Under the pieces are notes generated by a model that had not been told where the DNA came from, did not search any database, and saw nothing but the letters and a program-made list of their open reading frames with translations. Positions 51,226 through 59,329 of a stretch of 64,000 nucleotides of DNA are shown piece after piece (position 1 is the first letter of the stretch; each line of letters starts with the position of its first letter). Source of the stretch: Synechococcus sp. CBW1108 (GTDB lineage Bacteria > Cyanobacteriota > Cyanobacteriia > PCC-6307 > Cyanobiaceae); NCBI RefSeq assembly GCF_015840335.1, contig NZ_CP060395.1, forward strand, positions 2,951,277-3,015,276, read 5' to 3'. Position numbers and translations under genes: made by a program.

Positions 51226-52591
51226 GAGTTTGCGGAAAAACTGCCTGAAAGGCCGCGTTTTTCCCTCCAGAGAGCTGATTGTGCTCCGTTCGGGCTGAAA
51301 TGATGCGTTTCAGCGGTTCAGAACGCCCGATTTCAGGCGTTTTGCCCCGTTGGGGCTTCCTGGAGGCCGCCTCATTGGCACACCTCTGGGCAACCACCTG
51401 TTCATGCCGCCGCCATCGCCGGTTTGAGCAGGTTGCCCAGCCGGATCAGGTTGTAGGCGATCACGTGCAGGCCAAACACCGCACTCACCTTGTCGGTGCC
51501 GCGCAGTTTGAATTGGCGCAGACCGCCCCACTGTTTGATCCAACCAAACACCTTCTCGATACCGCGGCGGGCATTGATCGACTTGGCGTAGCCCTCGTGG
51601 CGCGTGGTGCGGCCATCAATGGCGGAGCCACCAGAGCGGGCGGTGTTCTGAGCGACGTGCGGCGTCACGGCGATGCGACGCATCTCGGCGACAAAGCCCT
51701 TGGTGTCGTAGTTCTTGTCGGCACCGATGGTTTTTTGGTGGGCACCGGGGATGTCAGCCGCCATCGCTTTGGCGGCATCCCGCTCCCCGGTACCCACTGC
51801 TTGGGTAACGCGGCAATCGACGATCAGGGCATGGCGGTTGTCCATGAGCACGTGGCCCCGGTAGCTGGGTTGGGCCGGGTGGGAATTGGACTTGCGGGCC
51901 AGCAAGGCGTCTGGATCGACGCTGGAGCGGTGGGTCTTGTTGCTGAGCTTGATGCCGCGGAAGTCACCCTTGGCCCGCTTCTTACCGGGCTTTGGAGCGC
52001 CAAAGCCCTCGCCAGGGCCTGACGACGGTGGCGGTGGGTCCTGCTGACCATCGGTCCGCTCCAGTGAGGCATGGGACGCCCAGGCCTGCAGCAGGGTGCC
52101 ATCCACTGAGAAGTGTTCGTCGCTGAGTAGCGGCTTGACCTCCGGAGCACCCATCAGCTTCTCCAGGAAGCGCCCCATGACCTGCTCGTTCAGCAACCGC
52201 TCCCGATTTTTGGTGAATGTGGTGGGGTGCCAGATCGGATCATCCGGGCTCAGGCCCACAAACCAGCGGTACAGCAGGTTGTAGTGGAGCTGCTCCAGCA
52301 ACAGCCGCTCCGAGCGAATCCCGTAGAACGCCTGCAGCAACGAGGCCAGCAGCAGCTGTTCTGGCGGCACCGAGGGCCGGCCTTCTGCGGCGTAGAGCGC
52401 GCAAAAGGTGGGATTGAGCCGATCGAGGGCCTGATCCGCCAGTTTCCGGATCCGCCGCAGCGGATGACTGGCCGGGATCCGCTCCTCAATCGACACGTAG
52501 GAGAACAGGGAGCCGCTGCGCTCCCGGTGACCTCGCATCTGGGCTGGGCGGTTAATCCATTTTCGCGCAGGCTTGGTTTTTCAGCAAACTC
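51226..52591 (-). mobile_element. IS5-type insertion sequence
   Basis: A 1,366-bp element. The ends are GAGTTTGCGGAAAAAC and (reversed) GAGTTTGCTGAAAAAC, one mismatch. TTAG repeats on both sides (51222-51225, 52592-52595), matching the YTAR target of IS5 elements. Confidence 0.88.
51402..52538 (-). CDS. IS5-family-type transposase
   Basis: A 378-residue protein. DUF772-like N terminus (EERIPASHPLRRIRKLADQA), then a DDE core: HFSVDGTLLQAWASH (Asp), TIGADKNYDTKGFVAEMRR (Asp) and INARRGIEKVFGWIKQW (Glu). Complete; it may be mobile. Confidence 0.9.
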   Translation of the reverse strand: MRGHRERSGSLFSYVSIEERIPASHPLRRIRKLADQALDRLNPTFCALYAAEGRPSVPPEQLLLASLLQAFYGIRSERLLLEQLHYNLLYRWFVGLSPDDPIWHPTTFTKNRERLLNEQVMGRFLEKLMGAPEVKPLLSDEHFSVDGTLLQAWASHASLERTDGQQDPPPPSSGPGEGFGAPKPGKKRAKGDFRGIKLSNKTHRSSVDPDALLARKSNSHPAQPSYRGHVLMDNRHALIVDCRVTQAVGTGERDAAKAMAADIPGAHQKTIGADKNYDTKGFVAEMRRIAVTPHVAQNTARSGGSAIDGRTTRHEGYAKSINARRGIEKVFGWIKQWGGLRQFKLRGTDKVSAVFGLHVIAYNLIRLGNLLKPAMAAA

Positions 52592-53099
52592 TTAGGTGAG
52601 GACTTAGATCTCCATGCTGCTTTGGTTCCCAACCCGGTCTGCACTTTTTACATGCGGGTCAGCGGCAATCGCCTGCGCCAGCATGGGATTCAGGACGGCG
52701 ACCTGATGGTGATCGACCGCAGTGTCGAACCCTGCTCCGGCCATGTCGTCGTCGTTGCCCACCAGGGCAGCTTCTTAATGCGGCCGCTGCTGCGCCAGGG
52801 GGAGCAGTGGTTGCTTGAGCCGGTGCGGCCAGGAGAAGTAGCAATTCCTTTGGACCTGGATGTCTTTGATCGCTCAGGGCTATTTGGCGTGGTGTTGCAT
52901 GCGGTGCATCACCTCAACAAGCCGCGCTTGCGAAAGATTTGATCGCTCCTGCCTTGACCTGACTTTTGCAGAAGCCCTGCCCTGACTGGGCCTAGCCCTG
53001 TGGTGCTTGCTCCGGGTCCTCTCCAGTTTGAGGCCCTCCTGACGTCGGACCTCCGCTGGGATCGGTCCCATCGCTGCGCCACACCTGGCGCCGAAAGTC

Positions 53100-53417
53100 A
53101 TGGCATCACTAGCTGCCCAGTCCAAGTTCTGCCGGCCAGAAGAAGATCCCTTCCTACTGCTAGAGCGCGCCTCACGCTCCATCGAGCAGCTGCTGCGGCG
53201 TGATCTGCCGCTGCGCCGCACCTGGAGCGAGCAGCCCTATGGAGAGGAGGAGATCACCCGCCTGGAAGAAGAGGTGCTGCCCGCCATCCGCCAGTGCCTG
53301 GCCCGGGTGGATGAGTTAGATGAGCGGCTGCAGGCCCAGCAGGAGTTGCTAGTGCTGCGATGTGAGCTGGAAGCCGGGCGCAGCGCCTTGAGCGATCTGC
53401 GGCCTGCTTTGGCCTGA
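53100..53417 (+). CDS. Small coiled-coil protein
   Basis: A 105-residue helical protein (EDPFLLLERASRSIEQLLRR; EEEVLPAIRQCLARVDELDE). Not recognised. It is convergent with the HepT gene. Confidence 0.5.
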   Translation: MASLAAQSKFCRPEEDPFLLLERASRSIEQLLRRDLPLRRTWSEQPYGEEEITRLEEEVLPAIRQCLARVDELDERLQAQQELLVLRCELEAGRSALSDLRPALA

Positions 53418-53494
53418 GGCTTATATGCCGGCCCGGCTCCGCCGGGCCGAGCTTTCCACGGTGCCGCGATGGCAGCAGTCCCCCCCAGGCACTC

Positions 53495-53833
53495 TCACTC
53501 CGTGGGGGTATCAACCATCGCAGCGATCTGGTCCCGCAACCAGGCGAACTGGCGATAGGCCTCCCATACCTCTTCCAGATCCACTCGGTCATAGGCGTGG
53601 ATCAACAGGTCACGCATGCCTGCCATTGCCCGCCAGGGAACCTCAGGATGGCGGTCGCGGCAGTCCTGGCTCAGGCGCTTGGTTGCTTCGCCTAGCACCT
53701 CCAGACAGCGAATCAGGGCATCCTGCAGATAGTCGGTGTCTTCCAGGGTCTGCAGATCGGTGATCGGAAAACCCAAGGCTCGATCCAGCACCCCAAGGAT
53801 ATCTCCGAGAGCCTCGTGGTCGCGCTCGCTCAT
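53495..53833 (-). CDS. hepT: HepT-like (DUF86) ribonuclease toxin
   Basis: A 112-residue HEPN/DUF86 protein. The catalytic box is MRDLLIHAYDRVDLEEVW near residue 70 (RxxxxHxYD), with helices LGDILGVLDRALGFPI and DALIRCLEVLGEATKRLS. Its start overlaps the MNT gene by four bases. MNT antitoxins of this type AMPylate the Tyr of the box in studied systems. Confidence 0.85.
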   Translation of the reverse strand: MSERDHEALGDILGVLDRALGFPITDLQTLEDTDYLQDALIRCLEVLGEATKRLSQDCRDRHPEVPWRAMAGMRDLLIHAYDRVDLEEVWEAYRQFAWLRDQIAAMVDTPTE

Positions 53834-54120
53834 CCCAGTGCGACGGCTTCCGCTTCCACCCGCTGTCGCAGGGACGGCTTGAGGTTGCGGCGGCGTATCA
53901 GATCCACCTTCTGTTGCAGCAGTTCCTCCAGTTCCAGCTTCAGGGCGGAGTGATCCAGCAGGCTGGTGCCCTGGGGCAGGTCCACCAGCAAATCCACATC
54001 GCTGCCGGCACAGGCCAGGTCACGAGCCACCGAGCCAAAGACGGCCAGGTTGCTGGCTCCGTACTGGGCCAGCAGAGCATCGATCTGAGGTGCGAGGGCC
54101 TTGAGTTCAGCGAGTTGCAT
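53830..54120 (-). CDS. mntA: MNT nucleotidyltransferase antitoxin (MntA-like)
   Basis: A 96-residue protein with NLAVFGSVARDLACAGSDVD near residue 25 (GS...DVD) and KVDLIRRRNL. ATG 54120 is taken because the in-frame upstream extension to 54300 belongs to an EamA transporter remnant. Confidence 0.85.
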   Translation of the reverse strand: MQLAELKALAPQIDALLAQYGASNLAVFGSVARDLACAGSDVDLLVDLPQGTSLLDHSALKLELEELLQQKVDLIRRRNLKPSLRQRVEAEAVALG

Positions 54121-54129
54121 TGGGCTTCC

Positions 54130-54430
54130 CAAGCCTGGGGTCACTGTATCCAGTCCCTTCTGGAAAGGCTCCCCCGCTGCAACAGCCCTTTGCCAGACCC
54201 AGGCCACCAAAGCGGCACCGGCAGCCGTTAACACCACCCCGAGCCATGCCATGAGGTCCAGCGGCTCGCCCAAAAACACCAAGGCCAACACCCCGATCAA
54301 GACGACACTGAGCTTGTCGAGCGCCGCTACCCCAGTCGCCAGGGCGGAGGGGCCCAGAGCCGTGAGGCTACTAGGAGGCAGGTTGCTCAGCTCCTGCCAG
54401 TCGAGCCGGCCGCTGGTGCACCAACGAACC
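54130..54430 (-). pseudogene. EamA-type transporter remnant
   Basis: The minus-strand frame reads ALDKLSVVLIGVLALVFLGE, then LDLMAWLGVVLTAAGAALVA, the last two helices of EamA/DMT transporters. Just upstream is LDWQELSNLPPSSLTALG, another EamA piece, joined with the middle missing. A decayed gene fused in frame with the MNT gene. Confidence 0.55.
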
Positions 54431-54545
54431 TCGCTTTTGTAAAACCATGCCCGGAGGAAGAAGGTCTCATGCGCTCAGTAATTGGCACCCGGACTGCGTC
54501 TCTGAACCGTTCTGCTCGGGGGCCGTTGGCCTGGCAGCAGGCAGC

Positions 54546-54773
54546 TCAGCTGCCGCCTGCTGCCCATCGATCAGCACGATCAGCTCTGTGGGCGGCTGGT
54601 GCATTGCGGTGCTCCAGCCAGGCGTTCTGCAGGTCGTTTCTGGTGACGCGATAGCCCAGGCAACGGGCGGTGTGCAGCAGCTCCTCGCGGCTGCGGCACT
54701 GGCTCAGGGTCTGCTGGAGCTCCTGGCTGGTTTCTGCATCAGCCACCAAGCGCTCGAGATCGGACCGACTCAT
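54546..54773 (-). CDS. Nif11-like leader peptide family protein
   Basis: A 75-residue protein. The first 50 residues (MSRSDLERLVADAETSQELQ; REELLHTARCLGYRVTRNDL) match the Nif11 domain of cyanobacterial RiPP precursors and related proteins. The tail is Ala/Asp/Arg-rich (HRADRADRWAAGGS) without cysteines, so a lanthipeptide core is not evident. No modification enzyme lies nearby. ATG 54773 is the natural start. Confidence 0.68.
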   Translation of the reverse strand: MSRSDLERLVADAETSQELQQTLSQCRSREELLHTARCLGYRVTRNDLQNAWLEHRNAPAAHRADRADRWAAGGS

Positions 54774-54889
54774 CTGGCTGCGATTGGCTGGGGGGCACAG
54801 TGGCAGATCTGTCCGCAACGTGTGGTTCGCTGAAGCACGCACCAGCGCGCTTGTCGATGCGCCCCTGCGCCACCGCTCTGCTCCTGAGC

Positions 54890-55444
54890 TCAGCTCAGGG
54901 TGTACACATCGCCGGTGGCGTTGTCCAGATACAGATCACCTGTAATCGCACCTGGGATGTCAGCTGCAGGAGCACCCGTGCTGTTGAACCAGCCGGTTCC
55001 CCGCTCGCCCGCACTGCCGGCCGGCCCATCGATTCCCTGCTGGCCCTGGGGGCCGGCCGGACCGATCTCCCCCTGCAGGCCCTGGCTGCCCTGGGCACCG
55101 GCGATCCCCTGGGGTCCCTGGATCGAGCCGCCACTCACCCAGCTGCTGCTGGGCGCGTCCCACACCTGCAGGCTGTCGTCGGCCTGGACGATGTAGGCAT
55201 CGCCCTGGGCCGCACCTGCTGGCAGCTCAGCGACCGTTGCGACCTGGCCGCGGAAGTTGATGCCGGTGCCGGCCGCACCCTCGAGGCCCTGGATGCCCTG
55301 GGGACCCTCCGGGCCGGGGATGCCCTGCGCGCCCTGAATGCCCTGGAGGCCATCGGCTCCAGCAGGGCCGGCCGGACCAGCGACACCCTGTGAACCCTCA
55401 ATGCCCTGTGGTCCCTTGAGGGAGCCGGCAGCTGCCCAGGCCAT
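54890..55444 (-). CDS. Collagen-like repeat protein (fibre type)
   Basis: A 184-residue protein with two blocks of Gly-X-Y repeats (about residues 9-56, then 110-150; [19 protein letters not shown]) separated by a globular insert ([20 protein letters not shown], a carbohydrate-binding-like region). The end ([20 protein letters not shown]) repeats a motif found in the PKD protein tail at 56936. Phage tail-fibre or virion appendage likely. Confidence 0.72.
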   Translation of the reverse strand: MAWAAAGSLKGPQGIEGSQGVAGPAGPAGADGLQGIQGAQGIPGPEGPQGIQGLEGAAGTGINFRGQVATVAELPAGAAQGDAYIVQADDSLQVWDAPSSSWVSGGSIQGPQGIAGAQGSQGLQGEIGPAGPQGQQGIDGPAGSAGERGTGWFNSTGAPAADIPGAITGDLYLDNATGDVYTLS

Positions 55445-55624
55445 GGTCAAGCGAGCCAGCGGCCCGGCGAATTCTCAGATCTATTGCCGATCAGGAGGGG
55501 TTGGCCCATAGCTGGAGCTACCCAGCACCGGAGCCGTGATGCTGGCCGGCGGCAGCCGGTAGCCACTGGCTTTCGCTGCAGTGCATCACAGCAGCTGATG
55601 GGTTGGTGATGACGATCCTGCCAA

Positions 55625-56932
55625 TCAAATGGTCTGGATATAGGCCTTGCCGTTGCCCAGCGTGTTGGCAGCCGGCGAGAGGATGCCGTCATAGATCGCG
55701 CCATTCAACCGCATAAAGCCATCACCTTCTGCTTTGGCAGCGCTTTCCCCATTGCCTGTCAAGGTGGCAGCACTGGCCAGGATGTTGCCGCCGTAACCGA
55801 TATAGATCCCATTTCTCTGGTTGTTGGCGGCCGTCAGATCACCGCCATAGATGGAGCCGCCATAATTTGTCGAGAAGCCGTTCTGGTTATTACTGGAGGC
55901 GTTAGCGGCAGAGGCGAAAATCGTTCCGCCGTGTCTGATGATCACACCGCTCTGGAGATTGTTTGCTGCCGTTGCTCCTTTAGCCAGAATCGAGCCGCCG
56001 TAGAAGCAGATGATGCCATTGTTGAAGTTATTGGCTGCCATCGCATCCATGGCGTTGATCGAGCCGCCATGGCAGTTGGCAATGCCATCACCATTGCAAT
56101 TGGAAATCGTGGCCTGGTAGGCCTGGATCGAACCGCCGAAATAGGTCCTGATCCCATCGCTTTTGGTATTGGTCACCGTTACGGCTTCTGCGCAGATGGA
56201 GCCGCCATAGCCGGTGGCGATACCAAGCCTCCCGAAGTTATGGACCGCCACTGTCTGGCCCAGATTGATTGAGCCGCTTGATGCTTTGTCGATATAGAGG
56301 CTCTGCTGGATGCGCAGTGGGTCCTTACCACCGGCCAGCACCCCATCGGTGTAGGCCGTTCCATCGCCGCGGATCAAAAGCTTGTCGACGGTGACACCGC
56401 CACCGAGGTCACAGCGCAACCCATCACAGCCGTTGAACTGCCATTGGCTCCGGTAATACGCCTTGAGTTTCGCGTCATTGAAGGATTCGGAGCTTGTGGA
56501 ATAGCCCTTGCCACCACCGCCATTGAGGCTCGTGCCGGTTGGCCGGGTGCCGCTGGTGCTGGTGCCCTCGATGCTGATCTGCGTTCCCTGGGGATGGTTG
56601 AGATTCAGCTCCTTGGAGAAGGTGTAGGCCCCATCGGCGATTGAGATGGTGACAAAGACACCATCGGCCAGCAGCAGCCCTCTGAGGAAGGCCATGGCCC
56701 GATGGGGGCTGGCCCAAGGAGCGGTCTGGCTGCCATCACCGGTTGTGTCACTGCCTGTTGTGGCGACATGCAGGGTGAGATCGGCTATCAGCAACCAGGC
56801 GGCAGGGGTGTAGAGCAGGCCATCGCTGCCGGCACCGGTGATGTTGCCGGCGTCAGTAGAAGGGGTCGTTGGACCTGGCGCCCCTTGGGGACCGGCAGGT
56901 CCCCTGATGTTCTGGGTCTTGCTCCAGGGCAT
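55625..56932 (-). CDS. Beta-helix spike protein with collagen-like N terminus
   Basis: A 435-residue protein. It starts with a short collagen stretch (IRGPAGPQGAPGP), then a linker and a right-handed parallel beta-helix with repeated coils near residues 235-415 (GGSICAEAVTVTNTKSDGI; GGSINAMDAMAANNFNNGI; GGSILAKGATAANNLQSGV). Tail spikes and pectate-lyase-like enzymes share this fold. It begins three bases after the PKD gene stop, so the fibre genes form an operon. Receptor binding or depolymerase is inferred. Confidence 0.75.
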   Translation of the reverse strand: MPWSKTQNIRGPAGPQGAPGPTTPSTDAGNITGAGSDGLLYTPAAWLLIADLTLHVATTGSDTTGDGSQTAPWASPHRAMAFLRGLLLADGVFVTISIADGAYTFSKELNLNHPQGTQISIEGTSTSGTRPTGTSLNGGGGKGYSTSSESFNDAKLKAYYRSQWQFNGCDGLRCDLGGGVTVDKLLIRGDGTAYTDGVLAGGKDPLRIQQSLYIDKASSGSINLGQTVAVHNFGRLGIATGYGGSICAEAVTVTNTKSDGIRTYFGGSIQAYQATISNCNGDGIANCHGGSINAMDAMAANNFNNGIICFYGGSILAKGATAANNLQSGVIIRHGGTIFASAANASSNNQNGFSTNYGGSIYGGDLTAANNQRNGIYIGYGGNILASAATLTGNGESAAKAEGDGFMRLNGAIYDGILSPAANTLGNGKAYIQTI

Positions 56933-56935
56933 TGC

Positions 56936-57586
56936 TCAGTCCTCCAGCAGGTAGAAGGCGCCGCTGATCCCATCGAGGTAGTAGTCACCGGGGGCCGCTG
57001 CGGCGATGGTCCCGGGTGGGCCATCACCGTTGAACCAGCGGCTGCCACCACCACCTGTTGGGGGTGGTGGGATGGGTTCGGGCTGCCAGATCGGGCAGCC
57101 CGCCAGGCTCACCAGCAAGGACGCCGTGATGCCATTGCCGCTGAGTTCAACCTGGACCGTGTAATCGCTGCGGCCTGCGTAGCTGTGCTGCAAGCGAGCA
57201 TTGCCGTCAGCGGCTGCAGGCCAGGGCAGGGTTTCCGTACGGCCATCACCCCAGTCCAGCGTCACCGCATTGGGGGGAGTCAGGCGCGGGTTGAGCAGCA
57301 GCTCGATCGGGATCAGGCCGCCTGACTCCTGGACAGCCGGCTGCCAGCTCAGCTCGAGGTCGGCAGCAGGGATCGGCGCACGGCCAAACCCCAGCTGCTC
57401 CCAACGCTGCACCTCATTGGGCGGCACCCAGAGCGGCTGACCCGGGCAACCGCTGGGCGGCAGCAGGCGGACCAGCTGGGCGCTGATGCCACTGCTGCTG
57501 ATTGCTGGGGTGCGTGTCGCACCGAGAGGTGCGCTCTGTGGCGTCGCACCGAAAGGTGCGCTCTGCTGTGTCAGCGAGGAGGTCAT
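56936..57586 (-). CDS. PKD-domain virion-type protein with fibre tail (block B)
   Basis: A 216-residue paralogue of the 8128-8637 product, with the same PKD core (NAVTLDWGDGRTETLPWPAA). It extends past the block A stop with a Pro/Gly linker and FNGDGPPGTIAAAAPGDYYL, a tail motif shared with the collagen-like protein at 54890. The N terminus has a tandem duplication (QSAPFGAT-P-QSAPLGAT). ATG 57586 is chosen by comparison with block A. Confidence 0.72.
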   Translation of the reverse strand: MTSSLTQQSAPFGATPQSAPLGATRTPAISSSGISAQLVRLLPPSGCPGQPLWVPPNEVQRWEQLGFGRAPIPAADLELSWQPAVQESGGLIPIELLLNPRLTPPNAVTLDWGDGRTETLPWPAAADGNARLQHSYAGRSDYTVQVELSGNGITASLLVSLAGCPIWQPEPIPPPPTGGGGSRWFNGDGPPGTIAAAAPGDYYLDGISGAFYLLED

Positions 57587-57627
57587 GGATGGGCAGCGAG
57601 CCGGTGCGCGGTGCCCCAGCTCAACCG

Positions 57628-57993
57628 CTATTGCCGATCGCCACGCACCTGCGCGCATTGTTCCAGCAGAGCCGGAAGCTCCACCTGCACCACATCCCAG
57701 ACAATCTCCAGGTCAATGCCGAGGTAACCGTGGATTAGCTGGTTACGCATGGCTACGATCTGCCGCCAAGCGATAGCTGGGTTGGCATCACGCACCTCCT
57801 GCGGAATACGGGTGGCCGCTTCTCCGATCAGCTCGATGTTGCGAAGGACCCCGTCTTGCAGGAGCTGATCAGCTGCAAAGACATCCAGGCTGAGATCAGC
57901 GCAATAGCTGATGGCACGGGCCGCAAATGTCTCCATATCGTGGAGATACAGCTGCCAGTCCCTCTGGGGGCCCCGCTCAGATGGTGATGGCAT
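57628..57993 (-). CDS. hepT: HepT-like (DUF86) ribonuclease toxin
   Basis: A 121-residue protein with the box VAMRNQLIHGYLGIDLEIVW (RxxxxHxY) near residue 85 and helices IELIGEAATRIPQEV. It partners the MNT gene it overlaps by 17 bases. The pair is inserted between the PKD and HeH/LEM genes of block B. Confidence 0.85.
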   Translation of the reverse strand: MPSPSERGPQRDWQLYLHDMETFAARAISYCADLSLDVFAADQLLQDGVLRNIELIGEAATRIPQEVRDANPAIAWRQIVAMRNQLIHGYLGIDLEIVWDVVQVELPALLEQCAQVRGDRQ

Positions 57994-58273
57994 CGGCTTC
58001 CACAGCGGGACGCAACTCCTCCCGCAGAGCCTTCTCACTCACGAGATCCACGGAGCAGCCGAGCAGATCCTCCAGAAAGAACTGCAGCCCGTAAAAACGC
58101 TTGGCGCTGGCAGGGCCCTCAAAGGCGACCAGCACATCCACATCACTCGCCATGCCAGCAGCACCCCGCGCCCAGGAGCCAAACAACCGCAGCTGGCGCA
58201 CCCCAAATTGTTCCTGCAAGTGAGGGCTGTGCTCGCGGATGCGACTGATCAACTGTTGCGTGCTGTCAGCCAT
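57977..58273 (-). CDS. mntA: MNT nucleotidyltransferase antitoxin (MntA-like)
   Basis: A 98-residue protein with RQLRLFGSWARGAAGMASDV near residue 25 (GS...SDVD) and CSVDLVSEKALRE. First gene of the pair. Third HEPN/MNT module in the window and different in sequence from the others. Confidence 0.85.
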   Translation of the reverse strand: MADSTQQLISRIREHSPHLQEQFGVRQLRLFGSWARGAAGMASDVDVLVAFEGPASAKRFYGLQFFLEDLLGCSVDLVSEKALREELRPAVEADAITI

Positions 58274-58370
58274 GACGCGGCCCTGGAGCAGAGAACCATC
58301 CCGTCAACTCTAGGGAGCCCCTGCCACACCAAGAACCAGTGCCCCTGAGCAGTCATCGTGTAAGAGCAAC

Positions 58371-58901
58371 TCAGATCAAGGGGTCATCCACCAGCGCATC
58401 CGGGAGTGGCCCATCGATCTCTGTCACGCCCTGGTATTCCAGGGCGGTGGCCTGCTCCACCAGCTCCGCCTTAGTCTGGCTGCCATCGAGCTCGACCCCA
58501 TAGACGCTTGAGCAGTGCTCAATGATCTGGGCCTTGGTCATCGACTGGAAGTCGGTGCTCGCTGGGAGCGGTTCGGGCTCCGCCAAATCAGGTTCAGAAC
58601 TGGGGTCGCTCTCAACCCCGGCAGGTGATGTCTGCCGACCCAGCTCTGCCATCTCCAGTTCTGGGTCTGGCTCTGGGTCTAGGGGCAGCTCTGGGTCGAG
58701 TTCGGGTTCCAGCTCGAGCTCCGGCAGCTTTGGTTCCGGCGCCGGTAGACCAGCAGCTGGTTGCAGCTGCCAGCCCAGGCTTTGCCAGCCGCCTAGGTGC
58801 ACCGGCCAGATGTAGCGGTGCTCTGCTCCAGCACTGATCCGCACCATCCCCTCAGGAATGGCCGGATCACCCAGGTCATGACGCACAGAGGTCATCATCA
58901 A
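58371..58901 (-). CDS. Acidic protein with C-terminal HeH/LEM-like motif (block B)
   Basis: A 176-residue paralogue of the 8651-9238 product. The acidic Pro tract is shorter (LELEPELDPELPLDPEPD) and the C-terminal MTKAQIIEHCSSVYGVELDG is conserved. The start overlaps the preceding gene (ATGA). Confidence 0.65.
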   Translation of the reverse strand: MMMTSVRHDLGDPAIPEGMVRISAGAEHRYIWPVHLGGWQSLGWQLQPAAGLPAPEPKLPELELEPELDPELPLDPEPDPELEMAELGRQTSPAGVESDPSSEPDLAEPEPLPASTDFQSMTKAQIIEHCSSVYGVELDGSQTKAELVEQATALEYQGVTEIDGPLPDALVDDPLI

Positions 58902-59326
58902 GCCGCAATGGTGGCGGTAAGGCCCACGTGCATCCCCTCAGGGGTCTCGGGGCTCACCTCCGCTTTGGCAAAGCAGACCGCCGGCAGGTCCACATCGGCT
59001 AGATCAGCGGCATTGAGCTGGATGTCCCGTCCACTGATGAAGGCCTCCACCCGCCCGCCTTCTGCTGGCAGCGCAACGGTGGCTGCAACAACCCAGCTGC
59101 CAATCGTGCCATCGCGCAGCACTGGGGCAAAGGAAACCTGTATCTCAACTGCAGCAGCAGAGCCAGGATTATTTGCCACCACCGAGAAGCGTGACGCCGC
59201 ATCGAGTTTGGTGGTGAGCAGCACCTCTTCTCCAGAGAGGAAGGTGCGCTCGTGGTTGCGAATTGCGCTGCGGTTGGTCCAACCCACCAGGGTGGTCTCC
59301 GCATCCAGCAAGGGATTGCCGTTCAT
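58898..59326 (-). CDS. Small virion-type protein downstream of capsid gene (block B)
   Basis: A 142-residue paralogue of 9238-9675 (same ETTLVGWTNRSAIRN start). Main changes lie in the central loop (NNPGSAAAVEIQVSFAP). Three bases separate it from the capsid gene. Confidence 0.65.
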   Translation of the reverse strand: MNGNPLLDAETTLVGWTNRSAIRNHERTFLSGEEVLLTTKLDAASRFSVVANNPGSAAAVEIQVSFAPVLRDGTIGSWVVAATVALPAEGGRVEAFISGRDIQLNAADLADVDLPAVCFAKAEVSPETPEGMHVGLTATIAA

Positions 59327-59329
59327 GGC

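Larger units (their letters stand above)
51171..52942 (+). pseudogene. UmuD/LexA-peptidase-like gene split by an IS5-type element
   Basis: The parts are 51171-51225 and 52596-52942, 402 bases in all; removing the IS and one TTAG restores a 133-residue frame. The sequence (LDLHAALVPNPVCTFYMRVS; IQDGDLMVIDRSVEPCSGHV) follows UmuD closely. The catalytic Ser position (GDSM in UmuD) reads GNRL, and the Lys position lies in GSFLMRPL, so it was probably not an active protease even before the insertion. No umuC follows. Confidence 0.78.

Noticed and set aside
55600-56900. CRISPR-like regular repeats in the beta-helix gene
   Set aside because: The periodicity is coding (GGSI...NNxxxG coils of about 20-25 residues) and the DNA units are not identical, so it is protein repeat structure.
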